Shown: piece by piece, positions 53,130-62,449 of the stretch | How positions within the stretch are numbered: position 1 is the first letter of the stretch | How the letters are laid out: every line of letters begins with the position of its first letter | Origin: Chryseobacterium antibioticum | Lineage (GTDB): Bacteria; Bacteroidota; Bacteroidia; Flavobacteriales; Weeksellaceae | NCBI RefSeq assembly: GCF_012927325.1 | Contig: NZ_JABBGI010000016.1 | Coordinates: 1 to 64,000, forward strand | Direction of reading: 5' to 3' | DNA length: 64,000 nucleotides | Position numbers and translations under genes: made by a program | Notes under the pieces: model-generated | What the model saw: only the letters and a program-made list of their open reading frames with translations | Database searches by the model: none | Told to the model about the DNA's origin: nothing

Positions 53130-54773
53130 ATGCCATCATTACACTGGATAGGAAAAGAAAAAGTCATTAATCATCACCAAGAAGTTCCTTACAGGATATT
53201 GGAGAAACAGTATACCATTAGTAGTAGAACTGAATACCCAGAAGCAACTTCTGAAAACAAAATCATCCATGGAGATAATTTGGAAGCTCTGAAAAGTCTT
53301 TTACCTGAATATGAAGGAAAAATTAATTGTATATATATAGATCCGCCATATAATACAGGAAATGAAGGATGGGTGTATAACGATAATGTTAATGACCCTA
53401 AAATAAAAAAATGGCTGGGAGAAGTAGTAGGCAAAGAAAGTGAAGACCTGACAAGACATGATAAATGGTTATGCATGATGTACCCACGGCTAAAACTCCT
53501 GCACAAACTTTTAGCTGATGATGGTGCTATTTTTATTTCAATTGATGATAATGAACATGCTAATCTAAAATTAATTTGTAATGAAATTTTTGGAAGTGGA
53601 AATTTTATTGCGAATGTAGCAGTTGTTAACAATTTTAAAGGAAGAAGTGATGATAAGTATATTGCTACTGCACATGAATTTTTGTTGATATATCATAAGG
53701 GAGGTTTTGTTTCAAAAGGAGTATCTGTTCCTGAAGAATACCAAAATGAGTATAAACAAGTTGATTCAAATGGAAAGAAATATAGATTACAAGGTCTGAG
53801 GAAAAGAGGCTCAGGAGCCAAAAGAGAAGATAGACCAAATATGTTTTATCCCTTTTATATTAATTTAAATGCAAACACAATATCTCTAGAAAGGATTAAT
53901 AACACTGATGTTAAAGTACTTCCAAAACTTTCAGATGGAACAGATGGAAGATGGAGATGGGGAAAGGAAACATCAGAAAACAGAATAAATGAACTACATT
54001 TTCAAATTGTAAAAGGGCGAAATCAGTATGATATATTTCAAAAAGATTATCTAGAAAATGACGTTTCTGAAAAAAGGATTAAACCTAAATCATTTTGGCA
54101 TGGCTCTGAATTTTCAAGTGAGGCAGGAACATTGCAATTGAAAAAAATATTTGAAGACAAATCCTTTCCTACCCCTAAATCGATTGATTTGATTGAATAT
54201 TGTTTGCAGCAAGCTACTGATAAAAAGTCCATTATTTTGGATTCATTTGCTGGTTCTGGTACTACTGCACATGCAGTATTGAATCTAAACAAACAAGATG
54301 GAGGTAGCAGAAAATTCATTTTGATAGAAATGGAAAATTATGCGGAAACAATTACTGCTGAAAGAGTAAAAAGAGTTGTTAATGGTTATGGTAAAGACAA
54401 TAATGAAGTAGAAGGAACTGGAGGAGATTTTAGTTACTACAAGTTAGGAAAACCTATTTTTTTAGAAAATGATTTGCTTAATGAAGAAGTGGAAATAGAA
54501 AAAATAGAAGAATATGTTTGGTACACAGAAACCAAAGAACATTATCAATACCAAGACGAGAATTATTTGTTAGGAACAAAAAATGGCACTGCGTATTATT
54601 TTTACTATGAAAAAGACAGATTAACGACTTTGGATGAAAGTTATTTGAGAACCTTAAAAACCAAAGCCAATCAGTATATCATCTATGCAGATTTGTGTCT
54701 GCTTGACCAAAAGTTAATGGATAAGTATCATATTATTTTCAAAAAAATACCAAGGGATATTTCAAGATTTTAA
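53130..54773 (+). CDS. mod: Type III restriction-modification methyltransferase (Mod)
   Basis: A 547-residue beta-class N6-adenine DNA methyltransferase. The catalytic motif IV DPPYNTGN is at residues 71-78, and the SAM-binding motif I comes later as LDSFAGSGTTAHA at about 370-382, the permuted order of Mod proteins. The central region (about 170-360) is the target recognition domain and the C-terminal 120 residues are a helical part. It can methylate alone and, with Res, makes up the type III enzyme that specifies the site cut. The res gene follows after 72 bases. Confidence 0.93.
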   Translation: MPSLHWIGKEKVINHHQEVPYRILEKQYTISSRTEYPEATSENKIIHGDNLEALKSLLPEYEGKINCIYIDPPYNTGNEGWVYNDNVNDPKIKKWLGEVVGKESEDLTRHDKWLCMMYPRLKLLHKLLADDGAIFISIDDNEHANLKLICNEIFGSGNFIANVAVVNNFKGRSDDKYIATAHEFLLIYHKGGFVSKGVSVPEEYQNEYKQVDSNGKKYRLQGLRKRGSGAKREDRPNMFYPFYINLNANTISLERINNTDVKVLPKLSDGTDGRWRWGKETSENRINELHFQIVKGRNQYDIFQKDYLENDVSEKRIKPKSFWHGSEFSSEAGTLQLKKIFEDKSFPTPKSIDLIEYCLQQATDKKSIILDSFAGSGTTAHAVLNLNKQDGGSRKFILIEMENYAETITAERVKRVVNGYGKDNNEVEGTGGDFSYYKLGKPIFLENDLLNEEVEIEKIEEYVWYTETKEHYQYQDENYLLGTKNGTAYYFYYEKDRLTTLDESYLRTLKTKANQYIIYADLCLLDQKLMDKYHIIFKKIPRDISRF

Positions 54774-54845
54774 AAAATAGTTAAACTATTTTAAAATGAA
54801 GTAACTGTCAAATTTGAAAATAAAAACTAAAGACAAGCAAAACTT

Positions 54846-57527
54846 ATGGAATTAAAACCATACCAACATACAGTAATTAAGGATTTGGAGAAATTTCTAA
54901 CCTATCTACAAACAGAGAACAATTCAGCCAAAGCATTCAATAAATATTGGGAGGATAAATTAGGATTTCCCTATTCTCCACAGTTAGATGGGTCTTATAA
55001 AGGTATGAAACCCTATAAAGATAATGTTCCTGGTGCTACCCATATTGCAATAAAAGTACCTACTGCCGGCGGAAAGACTTTTATAGCTATAAATGCATTG
55101 GACACACTTAACAAATATTTTAATCAGGGAAATCCGAAAGCTGTTGTTTGGTTGGTTCCTTGGTCTAACCTATTACAGCAAACAGTTAAGAATTTGTCCA
55201 AGCCTAGCCATCCATATAGAGAAAAACTCAGTACCCTTTTTGGGAACAGGGTGGAAGTTTATGAAAAAGACCAGTTGCTGCAAGGAGTCAATTTTAACCC
55301 TTCTTCTGTTACGGAACAGTTAAATATATTTGTATTTAATTTCAGTAGTTTAAGAATTGATAAAAAGAAAAAAGAAGATAGAAAGGTTTATCAGGAAAAC
55401 GGTGCCTTAGAACCATTTAGAGATACAATTGTAGAAAAAGATTTGATAATACCAGATACAGATGATACAGCTTTAATCAATATTATTAGAAGCTTAAACC
55501 CAGTTGTAATAGTTGATGAAAGCCACAATGCTGAAAGCGCTTTAAGTGTAGAAATGTTGCAAAACTTAAATCCTTCATTGATATTGGATTTAACCGCTAC
55601 ACCAAAAGAAAATAGTAATATTATTTCTTTTGTCAATGCTCTATCTTTAAAGAAGGAACATATGGTAAAGCTTCCTGTGATTGTGTATAATCATCACAAA
55701 AAAGAAGAAGTAATTACCAGTGCCCTACACCTACAAAGGCAGTTGGAATTGTTGGCAAAAGAAGAAGAAAAAGAAACTGGAAAATATATTAGACCGATTA
55801 TTCTGTTTCAGGCACAGTCCAATATAAAAGGAAAAGATAATACCACTTTTGGGAAGATTAAGGAACAATTGATAAAACTTCAAATTCCAGAAGAGCAGAT
55901 AAAAATAAAAACCAGTAATATAGATGAACTGAAAGGAATTGATTTAATGGCTAAAGACTGTCAGGTAAGATATATCATTACCATCAATGCCTTGAAAGAA
56001 GGTTGGGATTGTCCTAATGCATATATATTGGCTTCTTTAGCAGACAAATCTTCTGCTGTTGATGTTGAACAAATTTTAGGTAGGATTTTAAGGCAACCTT
56101 ATACCATCAAACACAATCAGGCATTACTTAATATGTCTTTTGTATTGACTGCTTCTGCTAAATTCAATGAAACTTTAGACAGCATAGTAAAAGGTTTACA
56201 AGACTCAGGATTTAGTAAAGATGATTATTATGCTGAACAGGAAACCGTGGAAGAAGTAATACTGACACCTAATGAGATTTTAAATGGAAGTTTATTTGAT
56301 GACGACAAAATTAAAAATGAAACACCAAAATCAGATGAGGAGTTTGATATTTCCCAAATAGAATTCAATCCCAATGAAGAAACTACATTAGAACAAATAA
56401 AAACAAGTAATCCTATTCTTACTCAACTTACCCAAAGAGCGGAACAACAAGGAGCTGAATTTGAGCAAAAAGTTAATGAATTTGAAATAGATGATACTAC
56501 TTCCTTATTTACAGAAGTTATGAAAACCCAACCTAAACAATTTCCAATAGACAAAGAATTTAAAGACTTCGTAAAAGAGATTGAACTTCCACAATTTTTC
56601 ATAGAAAAAAAAGATGATTTAACAAGTGCTTTATTTCCAGAACTGAATGAAAAATGGGAGTTTTTGCATAAAAACAGTTTGCTGGATGGGTTTATCTTAT
56701 CCAATTACAGTACACAAATTACTTTTGAAGAAATCTCCAAAGATATTATTGCTGTGGATTTTGATGAAAGTAAAGGTACGGCCAGTATCAAGAAGCTCAA
56801 TTCAAAAGCTAAAGCTCTCTTGGTTGATTCTATTCTTTCTAAACCCAAAGACTCCCAAATCAGACAGATTACAGGAATTGTTGTCAAAAAATTAGGAGAT
56901 ATGACTCCAATTTCTGAACAAGAGCTGCAAAAATATGTAAGTAGAGTTTTTGGAAATCTGACTTCTGATCAGATTAGAGATATTATAGACAACGATTTTA
57001 TTTATGTCAAAAGAATAAAAGATAAAATCAATGAGTTATCTAATGAATATACTAAAGAGAAATTCTTTAAACTGATAGATAGCAACAACATCATAGTACA
57101 AGGGAATTTCTCATTTTCGGATACCATTACTCCATTAAATACGAGTACCCCTATTTCAAAATCTCTATATGAAAAAGAAGCATCTATGAACAATTTTGAA
57201 CAAAGCATGATACTGGAAATTGCTTCTTTAGAAAATGTAAAATTCTGGCACAGAAACTTGGAGAGAGGAAAAGGATTTGCTTTAAATGGTTTTAGTTCCA
57301 ACCACTATCCTGATTTTATAATTTATACTCAAAAAGGGAATAAAATTCTCTTGGAAACGAAAGGAGATGACAGAGACAATGATGACAGTAGAGATAAAAA
57401 TACCTTAGGAAAGACTTGGGAAAAATTGGCTGGCAGTAATTATAAATACTTCATGGTATTTCAAACCAAAAAAGTTCAAAATACCTATACAGCAAATAGT
57501 GTAATTGATGTTTTAAAAGGATTATGA
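54846..57527 (+). CDS. res: Type III restriction enzyme, helicase/nuclease subunit (Res)
   Basis: An 893-residue superfamily 2 helicase with a C-terminal nuclease. Walker A PTAGGKT is at residues 72-78 and the DExH box DESH at 224-227, followed by LDLTATP, then KEGWDCPNAY and the arginine-finger region QILGRILRQP of helicase domain 2. At the C-terminus YPDFIIYTQKGNKILLETKG supplies the PD-(D/E)xK residues Asp823, Glu837 and Lys839. It is full length. With Mod it translocates on unmodified DNA and cleaves away from the site. Part of the cargo inserted after thiF. Confidence 0.93.
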   Translation: MELKPYQHTVIKDLEKFLTYLQTENNSAKAFNKYWEDKLGFPYSPQLDGSYKGMKPYKDNVPGATHIAIKVPTAGGKTFIAINALDTLNKYFNQGNPKAVVWLVPWSNLLQQTVKNLSKPSHPYREKLSTLFGNRVEVYEKDQLLQGVNFNPSSVTEQLNIFVFNFSSLRIDKKKKEDRKVYQENGALEPFRDTIVEKDLIIPDTDDTALINIIRSLNPVVIVDESHNAESALSVEMLQNLNPSLILDLTATPKENSNIISFVNALSLKKEHMVKLPVIVYNHHKKEEVITSALHLQRQLELLAKEEEKETGKYIRPIILFQAQSNIKGKDNTTFGKIKEQLIKLQIPEEQIKIKTSNIDELKGIDLMAKDCQVRYIITINALKEGWDCPNAYILASLADKSSAVDVEQILGRILRQPYTIKHNQALLNMSFVLTASAKFNETLDSIVKGLQDSGFSKDDYYAEQETVEEVILTPNEILNGSLFDDDKIKNETPKSDEEFDISQIEFNPNEETTLEQIKTSNPILTQLTQRAEQQGAEFEQKVNEFEIDDTTSLFTEVMKTQPKQFPIDKEFKDFVKEIELPQFFIEKKDDLTSALFPELNEKWEFLHKNSLLDGFILSNYSTQITFEEISKDIIAVDFDESKGTASIKKLNSKAKALLVDSILSKPKDSQIRQITGIVVKKLGDMTPISEQELQKYVSRVFGNLTSDQIRDIIDNDFIYVKRIKDKINELSNEYTKEKFFKLIDSNNIIVQGNFSFSDTITPLNTSTPISKSLYEKEASMNNFEQSMILEIASLENVKFWHRNLERGKGFALNGFSSNHYPDFIIYTQKGNKILLETKGDDRDNDDSRDKNTLGKTWEKLAGSNYKYFMVFQTKKVQNTYTANSVIDVLKGL

Positions 57528-57555
57528 GAACATGATTTTCCATGAAATTTATGAT

Positions 57556-57627
57556 GGATTAACCGAGAATAGAGTGTTTTTCCTTAATCTGAAAAATTTT
57601 CATACCCAACCCATAAAAATTGAATGA
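57556..57627 (+). pseudogene. thiF 3'-end remnant
   Basis: The frame reads GLTENRVFFLNLKNFHTQPI followed by KIE and stop, almost identical to the end of the ThiF protein at 51623 (GLTENRGFFLNLKNFHSQPI, KIA). Only this tail is present. It marks the far edge of the inserted restriction cargo. Confidence 0.85.
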
Positions 57628-57720
57628 TTTCTACCGTCTAAATTCGGGCGACAAAAATGCATTTCCTTCCTTTTTGGTCGGAAACGCATTTTGCGGAAAG
57701 CGGTGCAACCACATTTCAAA
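57556..57720. repeat. Direct repeat flanking the IS/restriction cargo, copy 2
   Basis: Matches 51552-51718, covering the thiF tail, the terminator hairpin and the GCGGTGCAACC segment. Looser similarity (TTTTGAAAAGAGATTGC-like) may extend to about 57770. Confidence 0.8.
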
Positions 57721-57815
57721 AACATAGCCGAATTTTAGCAGGGCATGTTTTTGAAAAGAGATTGCGGGATTAATTTATTGCAATTAATTCCAGATTAAAT
57801 AAACTATACTTTTAA

Positions 57816-58286
57816 TCAGACTGCTTTTTGAGAATGGAGTAAGGCACTTCTTAACTCCATTGGATTTTCAATGAAATATGAATGAGTCATTCCCCCGGTA
57901 GTAACAACCAAGGTTCCGAAATTTAATGTTTTACCTAAAAAGCTTTGTTGTAATTGCATTCCTTCAAGCTTATTTAATGAAAGATCGGAAAGTGTTTTTC
58001 CTAATATCCCCGTGGAAAAAGAAAGATGATTATCCGTAACGTAAATTTTTGTGTTTTTATTCCGGATTATTTTGATGATACCTTTAATGAAAAGAAAAAT
58101 TAGAAACAGGGAAATAATGCCCATAAATCCTAACATAAATTTGTATCCGAGCAATAAAAAATAGAGAACTCCCACAGAACCAATTACTGTAAAGAAAACA
58201 GGAATAACATAGGAAATCCAGTGGACTCTCGCTTCATAATTTATAGATTCGGAAGATGTTTTGAAATCAGTAAGTAAGTCTTTCAT
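57816..58286 (-). CDS. PH-domain membrane protein (bPH2/YdbS-like)
   Basis: A 156-residue protein with two transmembrane helices (about 26-48 and 52-72) followed by a bacterial PH domain: TKIYVTDNHLSFSTGILGKT, LSDLSLNKLEGMQLQQSFLG, then LNFGTLVVTTGG. The pattern of basic loop, L-x-K-I/L-E-x-(I/M)-x-(I/L)-x-Q-S and GxLxV-x-x-x-G-G-T is that of the YdbS family. Role unknown; possibly membrane-stress sensing. Convergent with the cargo side and the nearest gene to the cassette array. Confidence 0.85.
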   Translation of the reverse strand: MKDLLTDFKTSSESINYEARVHWISYVIPVFFTVIGSVGVLYFLLLGYKFMLGFMGIISLFLIFLFIKGIIKIIRNKNTKIYVTDNHLSFSTGILGKTLSDLSLNKLEGMQLQQSFLGKTLNFGTLVVTTGGMTHSYFIENPMELRSALLHSQKAV

Positions 58287-58763
58287 AATTAAAAACTTTT
58301 CTTAAATTAAAATTATCCCAATTTAGTGAAAAACAATGAAAAACCAACTAATGATAAGTTTAGCTTAGCTTTTGTTTCTATTTTTATTTTTATTAGGAAA
58401 CTTTAAACAACTTCATTCATTAATAGACAATATTTCCAGCATCTTTGATAAAAGTTACAAATATTTTCCAGCCCATATTTTTAAATTTTCATTTTATTAT
58501 TAATTTAGACAGATCCTAATGCATTAACTAATGCGCTTAGTATAGTTTTTTGAGATTAATCTTTTTGTCTAAATAAATCCGTCTTTCTCTACACTTGCTA
58601 CAAACGTTTCGGGGCTTTGATATGGTTTACAAATCGGAGCACTTTCGTTCATTTTTTTTTACAAAAAGTTCAATAGAATTACAACTGTTGAACATTGCAG
58701 TTTCTCCCCACACCCCTTGTTGCCTTCCAGTGATTTTTTTGGTCTTTTTAGTTTCTATTTTCA
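58287..58763. other. Intergenic stretch containing one copy of the array motif
   Basis: No supported gene. It holds the variant motif ATAGTTTTTTGAGATT (58542-58557) and flanking TTTAGACA/TGTCTAAA arms (about 58504-58574) that could form a long hairpin. A GC-richer CTACAAACGTTTCGGGGCTT segment lies near 58590-58615. The latter resembles intergenic sequence between small unrelated genes in other flavobacteria, from memory. A 60-codon frame at 58595 is not convincing. Confidence 0.4.
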
Positions 58764-60446
58764 TTAATCCAAATTAAAACGTAAAATGCAAAAATCTACA
58801 ATTTCTTTTCTTCGGTTATCTACGTTTGTTTTATCAAAATTTCCTCTTTGTATTTGTCCTGCTAAATTTGTTATTTCTGTATTTGTTGATTTTAAATAGC
58901 CGTCAACTTTGTTTATTGGCGGAAGATTTCCTAATCCGATATTTAATCCTTTCTCTAAAAGGGAAAGATTTCCTAATCTATTTTTTTCATAATCGTAATC
59001 GTCTGCAAATCCATATGAAGTTGCATCATAATTTGGATCTTTACTAAATATGTGTTCTACTTGATAGTCTTTGTAAGTTTCAATGTCATGATTATCATTG
59101 CTATATTCTGAAAGTATATATTTTACCGCACCGTTTGCATAAATAGCTCCGTCAAGGTAGGTTCTAAAAACGTAATTGTTTACAAATTTTTCACTGAATC
59201 CTATTAGATGTCTTTTAATCTCTTCAACAGTTAAATTGTGTTCAGAAATATGAGAACTTAACCAATACATATCTGCAATAGGGTTTGTTCCTCTTAATTT
59301 GTAGACTCTAACTTCAATAGTTTCCAAGATTGTTAATAATTCATCAAGTTTACCTTGCATATAAAGTCTTACTAATAAAGGATATAAAGTTGCTGTAAAC
59401 TCCAAATATCTAAATGGGTTTTGATAAATATCTTTTGTTTCAACTTCTTTGATTAGGTTTGAGTAACTAACAGCAAACTTTTCAAAATCTTCTAAATATT
59501 CTGAAACAAAAAGTTTCAATTCGTCTGGTCGTTCTTTTAGTTCTTCGCATTTTACTTTTAGATTATCAAATATTGTGTCAGCACCGTCTCTGTTGTTCCA
59601 AGTTGATGAGAATAATTTTCTTGAAGAATAGTAATGTTGGGTAAAAATTGTATTTTCTTCAAGTCTTCCCAATATTCCTAATTTGTCTCTGCTGACTAAA
59701 AGGTCATCATAAGAGTCAAATATTTTTTCAAAACTATTATTTATATTGTCGTTAAGTTCTTCTTTTAAATGTAGTGTTGAATAAAGCATTAAAATACTTT
59801 TAGTTTTATCTAAAATTCGTAACGGTAAACCTCTGTCGTTTATGATTGAAAACATTTTAACGGCCTGTGCTTGGCTCTCAACATTAAAAACCAAAACTTC
59901 AATATTATCACGAATAAAAATTATTCGTTGTTCAATTTCAGTAGCTGTCAAAGAGTTTGAAAATGCAGTGAATAATTTCTTTGCCGAAAACATAAATCTT
60001 TGACTTCTCTTGTTTATTTTTTCTGCATCTAATGTTTCAGGTTCAAAAAGAAGTTGATTTAAAAACTCTCCATCAATTCCAAGTGGTTGAAGTTTTAAGT
60101 TATTGTGACTACCAATAAATGCTAATAATTGACTTTTTTTAACATCTTCGTCTGAAATTTTGTCAATAAGAACTTTTAGTAATATGAATATTGTAGTTAT
60201 GCGTTGTTGTCCATCAATGATTTCATATACTGTGTCAGTTGATAATCCAATAGATTTATTTTCTTTGAATGAAAGTGTTCCAACAAAATGGTTCATTTTG
60301 TCTTTTATACTTTCTTCAATGTCTTGCCATAACGCTTTTCTTTCCGTATCTGTCCAGCTATATTTACGTTGATATGTTGGAATAATAAATCTATTTCCAT
60401 TGAAGATAGAGCCAATTTTTTCTGTCTGACTTTTTGTTATTGACAT
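58764..60446 (-). CDS. DUF262/DUF1524 domain protein (GmrSD-like)
   Basis: A 560-residue protein of the DUF262 family. Near the N-terminus FIIPTYQRKYSWTD and the ParB-like YEIIDGQQRITTIFIL motif (about 74-90) form the nucleotidase/DNA-processing domain. The C-terminal DUF1524 HNH-like domain carries VEHIFSKDPNYD and YEKNRLGNLSLLEKGLN. GmrSD-type proteins cut modified phage DNA, and related members act in other defence systems. It is the last gene in the leftward array. The HNH motif has the usual H and N residues, so it is probably active. Confidence 0.88.
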   Translation of the reverse strand: MSITKSQTEKIGSIFNGNRFIIPTYQRKYSWTDTERKALWQDIEESIKDKMNHFVGTLSFKENKSIGLSTDTVYEIIDGQQRITTIFILLKVLIDKISDEDVKKSQLLAFIGSHNNLKLQPLGIDGEFLNQLLFEPETLDAEKINKRSQRFMFSAKKLFTAFSNSLTATEIEQRIIFIRDNIEVLVFNVESQAQAVKMFSIINDRGLPLRILDKTKSILMLYSTLHLKEELNDNINNSFEKIFDSYDDLLVSRDKLGILGRLEENTIFTQHYYSSRKLFSSTWNNRDGADTIFDNLKVKCEELKERPDELKLFVSEYLEDFEKFAVSYSNLIKEVETKDIYQNPFRYLEFTATLYPLLVRLYMQGKLDELLTILETIEVRVYKLRGTNPIADMYWLSSHISEHNLTVEEIKRHLIGFSEKFVNNYVFRTYLDGAIYANGAVKYILSEYSNDNHDIETYKDYQVEHIFSKDPNYDATSYGFADDYDYEKNRLGNLSLLEKGLNIGLGNLPPINKVDGYLKSTNTEITNLAGQIQRGNFDKTNVDNRRKEIVDFCILRFNLD

Positions 60447-60532
60447 ATTGAATTTTAATGCTGTTGTTTAGTGGTTACGTGCCTGGATCGTTTTTTGAGA
60501 TTTATGAATTTCTTCTTTCCTTTTTTCCAAAC

Positions 60533-60859
60533 TTATATTTTGTCAACTTCTTTATCATAAAATCTTGCTACTTCTTCGCCAACTTGAATTGCAATAAAGG
60601 TTAAAAAATCTTTCATAGTCATCTCTAAACCATTAGTATTTTTAAGAATTTCATCCAAATTAAAATTTGTTGCAGCAACAGCTTTTTCAAAAAAATCTGT
60701 ATCGAAGTTAATAATTTCTGACCGGTAAATTAGCCTTGCGATATGTATTTCATCATTGTGATTTTGTGAAAGCTTTTTAAGCATCTCCAAAGGCTCGTGA
60801 ATACTAATCATTTTTAGTCGATTATATTCTGAAATAAACGTAATGAGATTTAAATTCAT
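60533..60859 (-). CDS. Hypothetical small protein of the defence-like array, 108 aa
   Basis: A 108-residue soluble, mostly helical acidic protein: ISEYNRLKMISIHEPLEMLK, LARLIYR-like and FDTDFFEKAVAATNFNLDEI segments. Not recognised. It lies alone, 86 bases upstream of the DUF262 gene, with an array motif on each side. Could be a regulator or an immunity factor for its neighbour. Confidence 0.6.
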   Translation of the reverse strand: MNLNLITFISEYNRLKMISIHEPLEMLKKLSQNHNDEIHIARLIYRSEIINFDTDFFEKAVAATNFNLDEILKNTNGLEMTMKDFLTFIAIQVGEEVARFYDKEVDKI

Positions 60860-60969
60860 AATAGTTTTTATAAAATAGATATTTGAATATTATTTATTTT
60901 TTATCGTTTTTTGAGATTATTTATTTTCTACTTAAAAAAGTGAAAGTTGTTTTTCAGTTTGAAACAATT

Positions 60970-61329
60970 CTATTTTTTTAACCTCTTAATCTCTGCTTTT
61001 AAATATGTTATGTAATCTTGTAAATCTTGAATAATAATTTTGTAGAAATTCTCATCTTTATAACTTGTCAGAAGTGTATTTTCCTTTAATATATACTGTG
61101 GATTTACATTTTCTACTTCGACACCACCTGATTCATAATCATCTTCATAAATTTGATCTACAGAAACATTCATATAATCGGCAATTTTCTGCCATTCTCT
61201 AGGAGTTATACTCACATTTCCGCTTTCCTTTCTGCTGAAATTAGAAACCTCCGTTGAAATAAGGTCTGCCAATTGTTGCTGGGTTATTCCTTTTTCTTTT
61301 CTGATTTTACGTAATTTCTCTTTTTTCAT
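60970..61329 (-). CDS. XRE family helix-turn-helix regulator
   Basis: A 119-residue protein with a Cro/CI-type HTH at residues 1-60 (KLRKIRKEKGITQQQLADLI, SRKESGNVSITPREWQKIAD, MNVSVDQIYED). The C-terminal tail (about 95-118, YKIIIQDLQDYITYLKAEIK) is a coiled-coil, probably for dimerisation. It flanks defence-type genes and may control them. Start ATG 61329 gives the standard XRE start with MKKEKLRKIR. Confidence 0.85.
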   Translation of the reverse strand: MKKEKLRKIRKEKGITQQQLADLISTEVSNFSRKESGNVSITPREWQKIADYMNVSVDQIYEDDYESGGVEVENVNPQYILKENTLLTSYKDENFYKIIIQDLQDYITYLKAEIKRLKK

Positions 61330-61416
61330 TTATGTGTTTTTAAATTGATTTCAGTTAATATCGTTTTGTGAGATTATTTTTGCCCAATAGATAACTGAAA
61401 AAGTATTGGCGATATG

Positions 61417-62253
61417 TTAATTGTTTTCAATTAATCTTTCAAAAAAATTGATTTTATTTTCTGGAGTATTGTTATAACCATTTTCATATTTTATGTGAAT
61501 GTCATTCATAAAACCTATTTTAGAAAATTTATTATTATCATTTTGATTTGTAATTGGAAACTTAGAATCAGTAAGTAGAACCGATTCTTTTTCTTGATAC
61601 ATTCTTAAATAATCTTCATCGGATATATCTTTTCCAATTACCCAATTCGAAGTGATAAAATTGTTTGTTGTCCATCCTCCAAAAATCAGTTCATTTCCTA
61701 CATTATATGCTATTGTTTCTGAATTATACAAATGGGTATATTTACCCATTTCATTCGTAACTTTTATCAAAATCTCAATCGCTTGCTTTAATTCAAATTT
61801 TAACACAAAATCTCTGCAAACGTCTTTTCCTAAAATGAACTTGGATACATTAGTTAAATCAAATTCAAATTCAGATGTAAAAACTTTACATCCAGCGTGT
61901 TTTGCATAATATCTATATAAATCTATTTTTTTTTCGAGCCAAAGTTCATCACCGTAAACATCTTGAAAGTCTATTATTCTGTCTCTCAATATTTTCTGTT
62001 GATTAGTATATGCGTATTTAACAAATTCGTCGTAAGCATCATCATGTTTTCGAGTTTTATTATTATTACAATCAATACAAATTGCTTTTGGAAATTGTAT
62101 TAAATCATCTTTGTATGAAGTAAATGACTGGACATTTTTACCATTAAATAAATAGGCTTCAAATTTTTTTCCAAGTGCTCTTTTGATATCAGATGCTTTA
62201 AATTTATGTTCTTTAGAATTAGCTAATTCTCCACAAATCCAACAATTACTCAT
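61417..62253 (-). CDS. HNH-endonuclease-like protein
   Basis: A 278-residue protein. The N-terminal zinc/HNH region reads CWICGELANSKEHKFKASDI, then CIDCNNNKTRKHDDAYDEFV: two Cys pairs (CWIC and CIDC) plus EHKF and CNNNKT, the typical set of small HNH nucleases of defence loci. The remaining 180 residues form a variable domain. It lies between XRE and DUF3800 genes in the array. I expect a nuclease that attacks foreign DNA or a mobile effector. Confidence 0.75.
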   Translation of the reverse strand: MSNCWICGELANSKEHKFKASDIKRALGKKFEAYLFNGKNVQSFTSYKDDLIQFPKAICIDCNNNKTRKHDDAYDEFVKYAYTNQQKILRDRIIDFQDVYGDELWLEKKIDLYRYYAKHAGCKVFTSEFEFDLTNVSKFILGKDVCRDFVLKFELKQAIEILIKVTNEMGKYTHLYNSETIAYNVGNELIFGGWTTNNFITSNWVIGKDISDEDYLRMYQEKESVLLTDSKFPITNQNDNNKFSKIGFMNDIHIKYENGYNNTPENKINFFERLIENN

Positions 62254-62449
62254 TTATGACAGTTTGTTTTTTAGCATATCGCCTAACTTCCAAATTTACG
62301 TATTGCGTAAATCTGTTTATATAACTTTCGCAAAGCTATTGATGATACTAATTTAAAATTTATTTTTATGATTTTATCGTTTTTTGAGACAATCAATATT
62401 AGAAAATTAATTCATATTTTTTAAATTCATGAACACTTTTATTCGAAAT

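Noticed and set aside
58595-58777. A 60-codon frame before the DUF262 gene end
   Set aside because: It overlaps the DUF262 3' end on the other strand and has no protein-like features.
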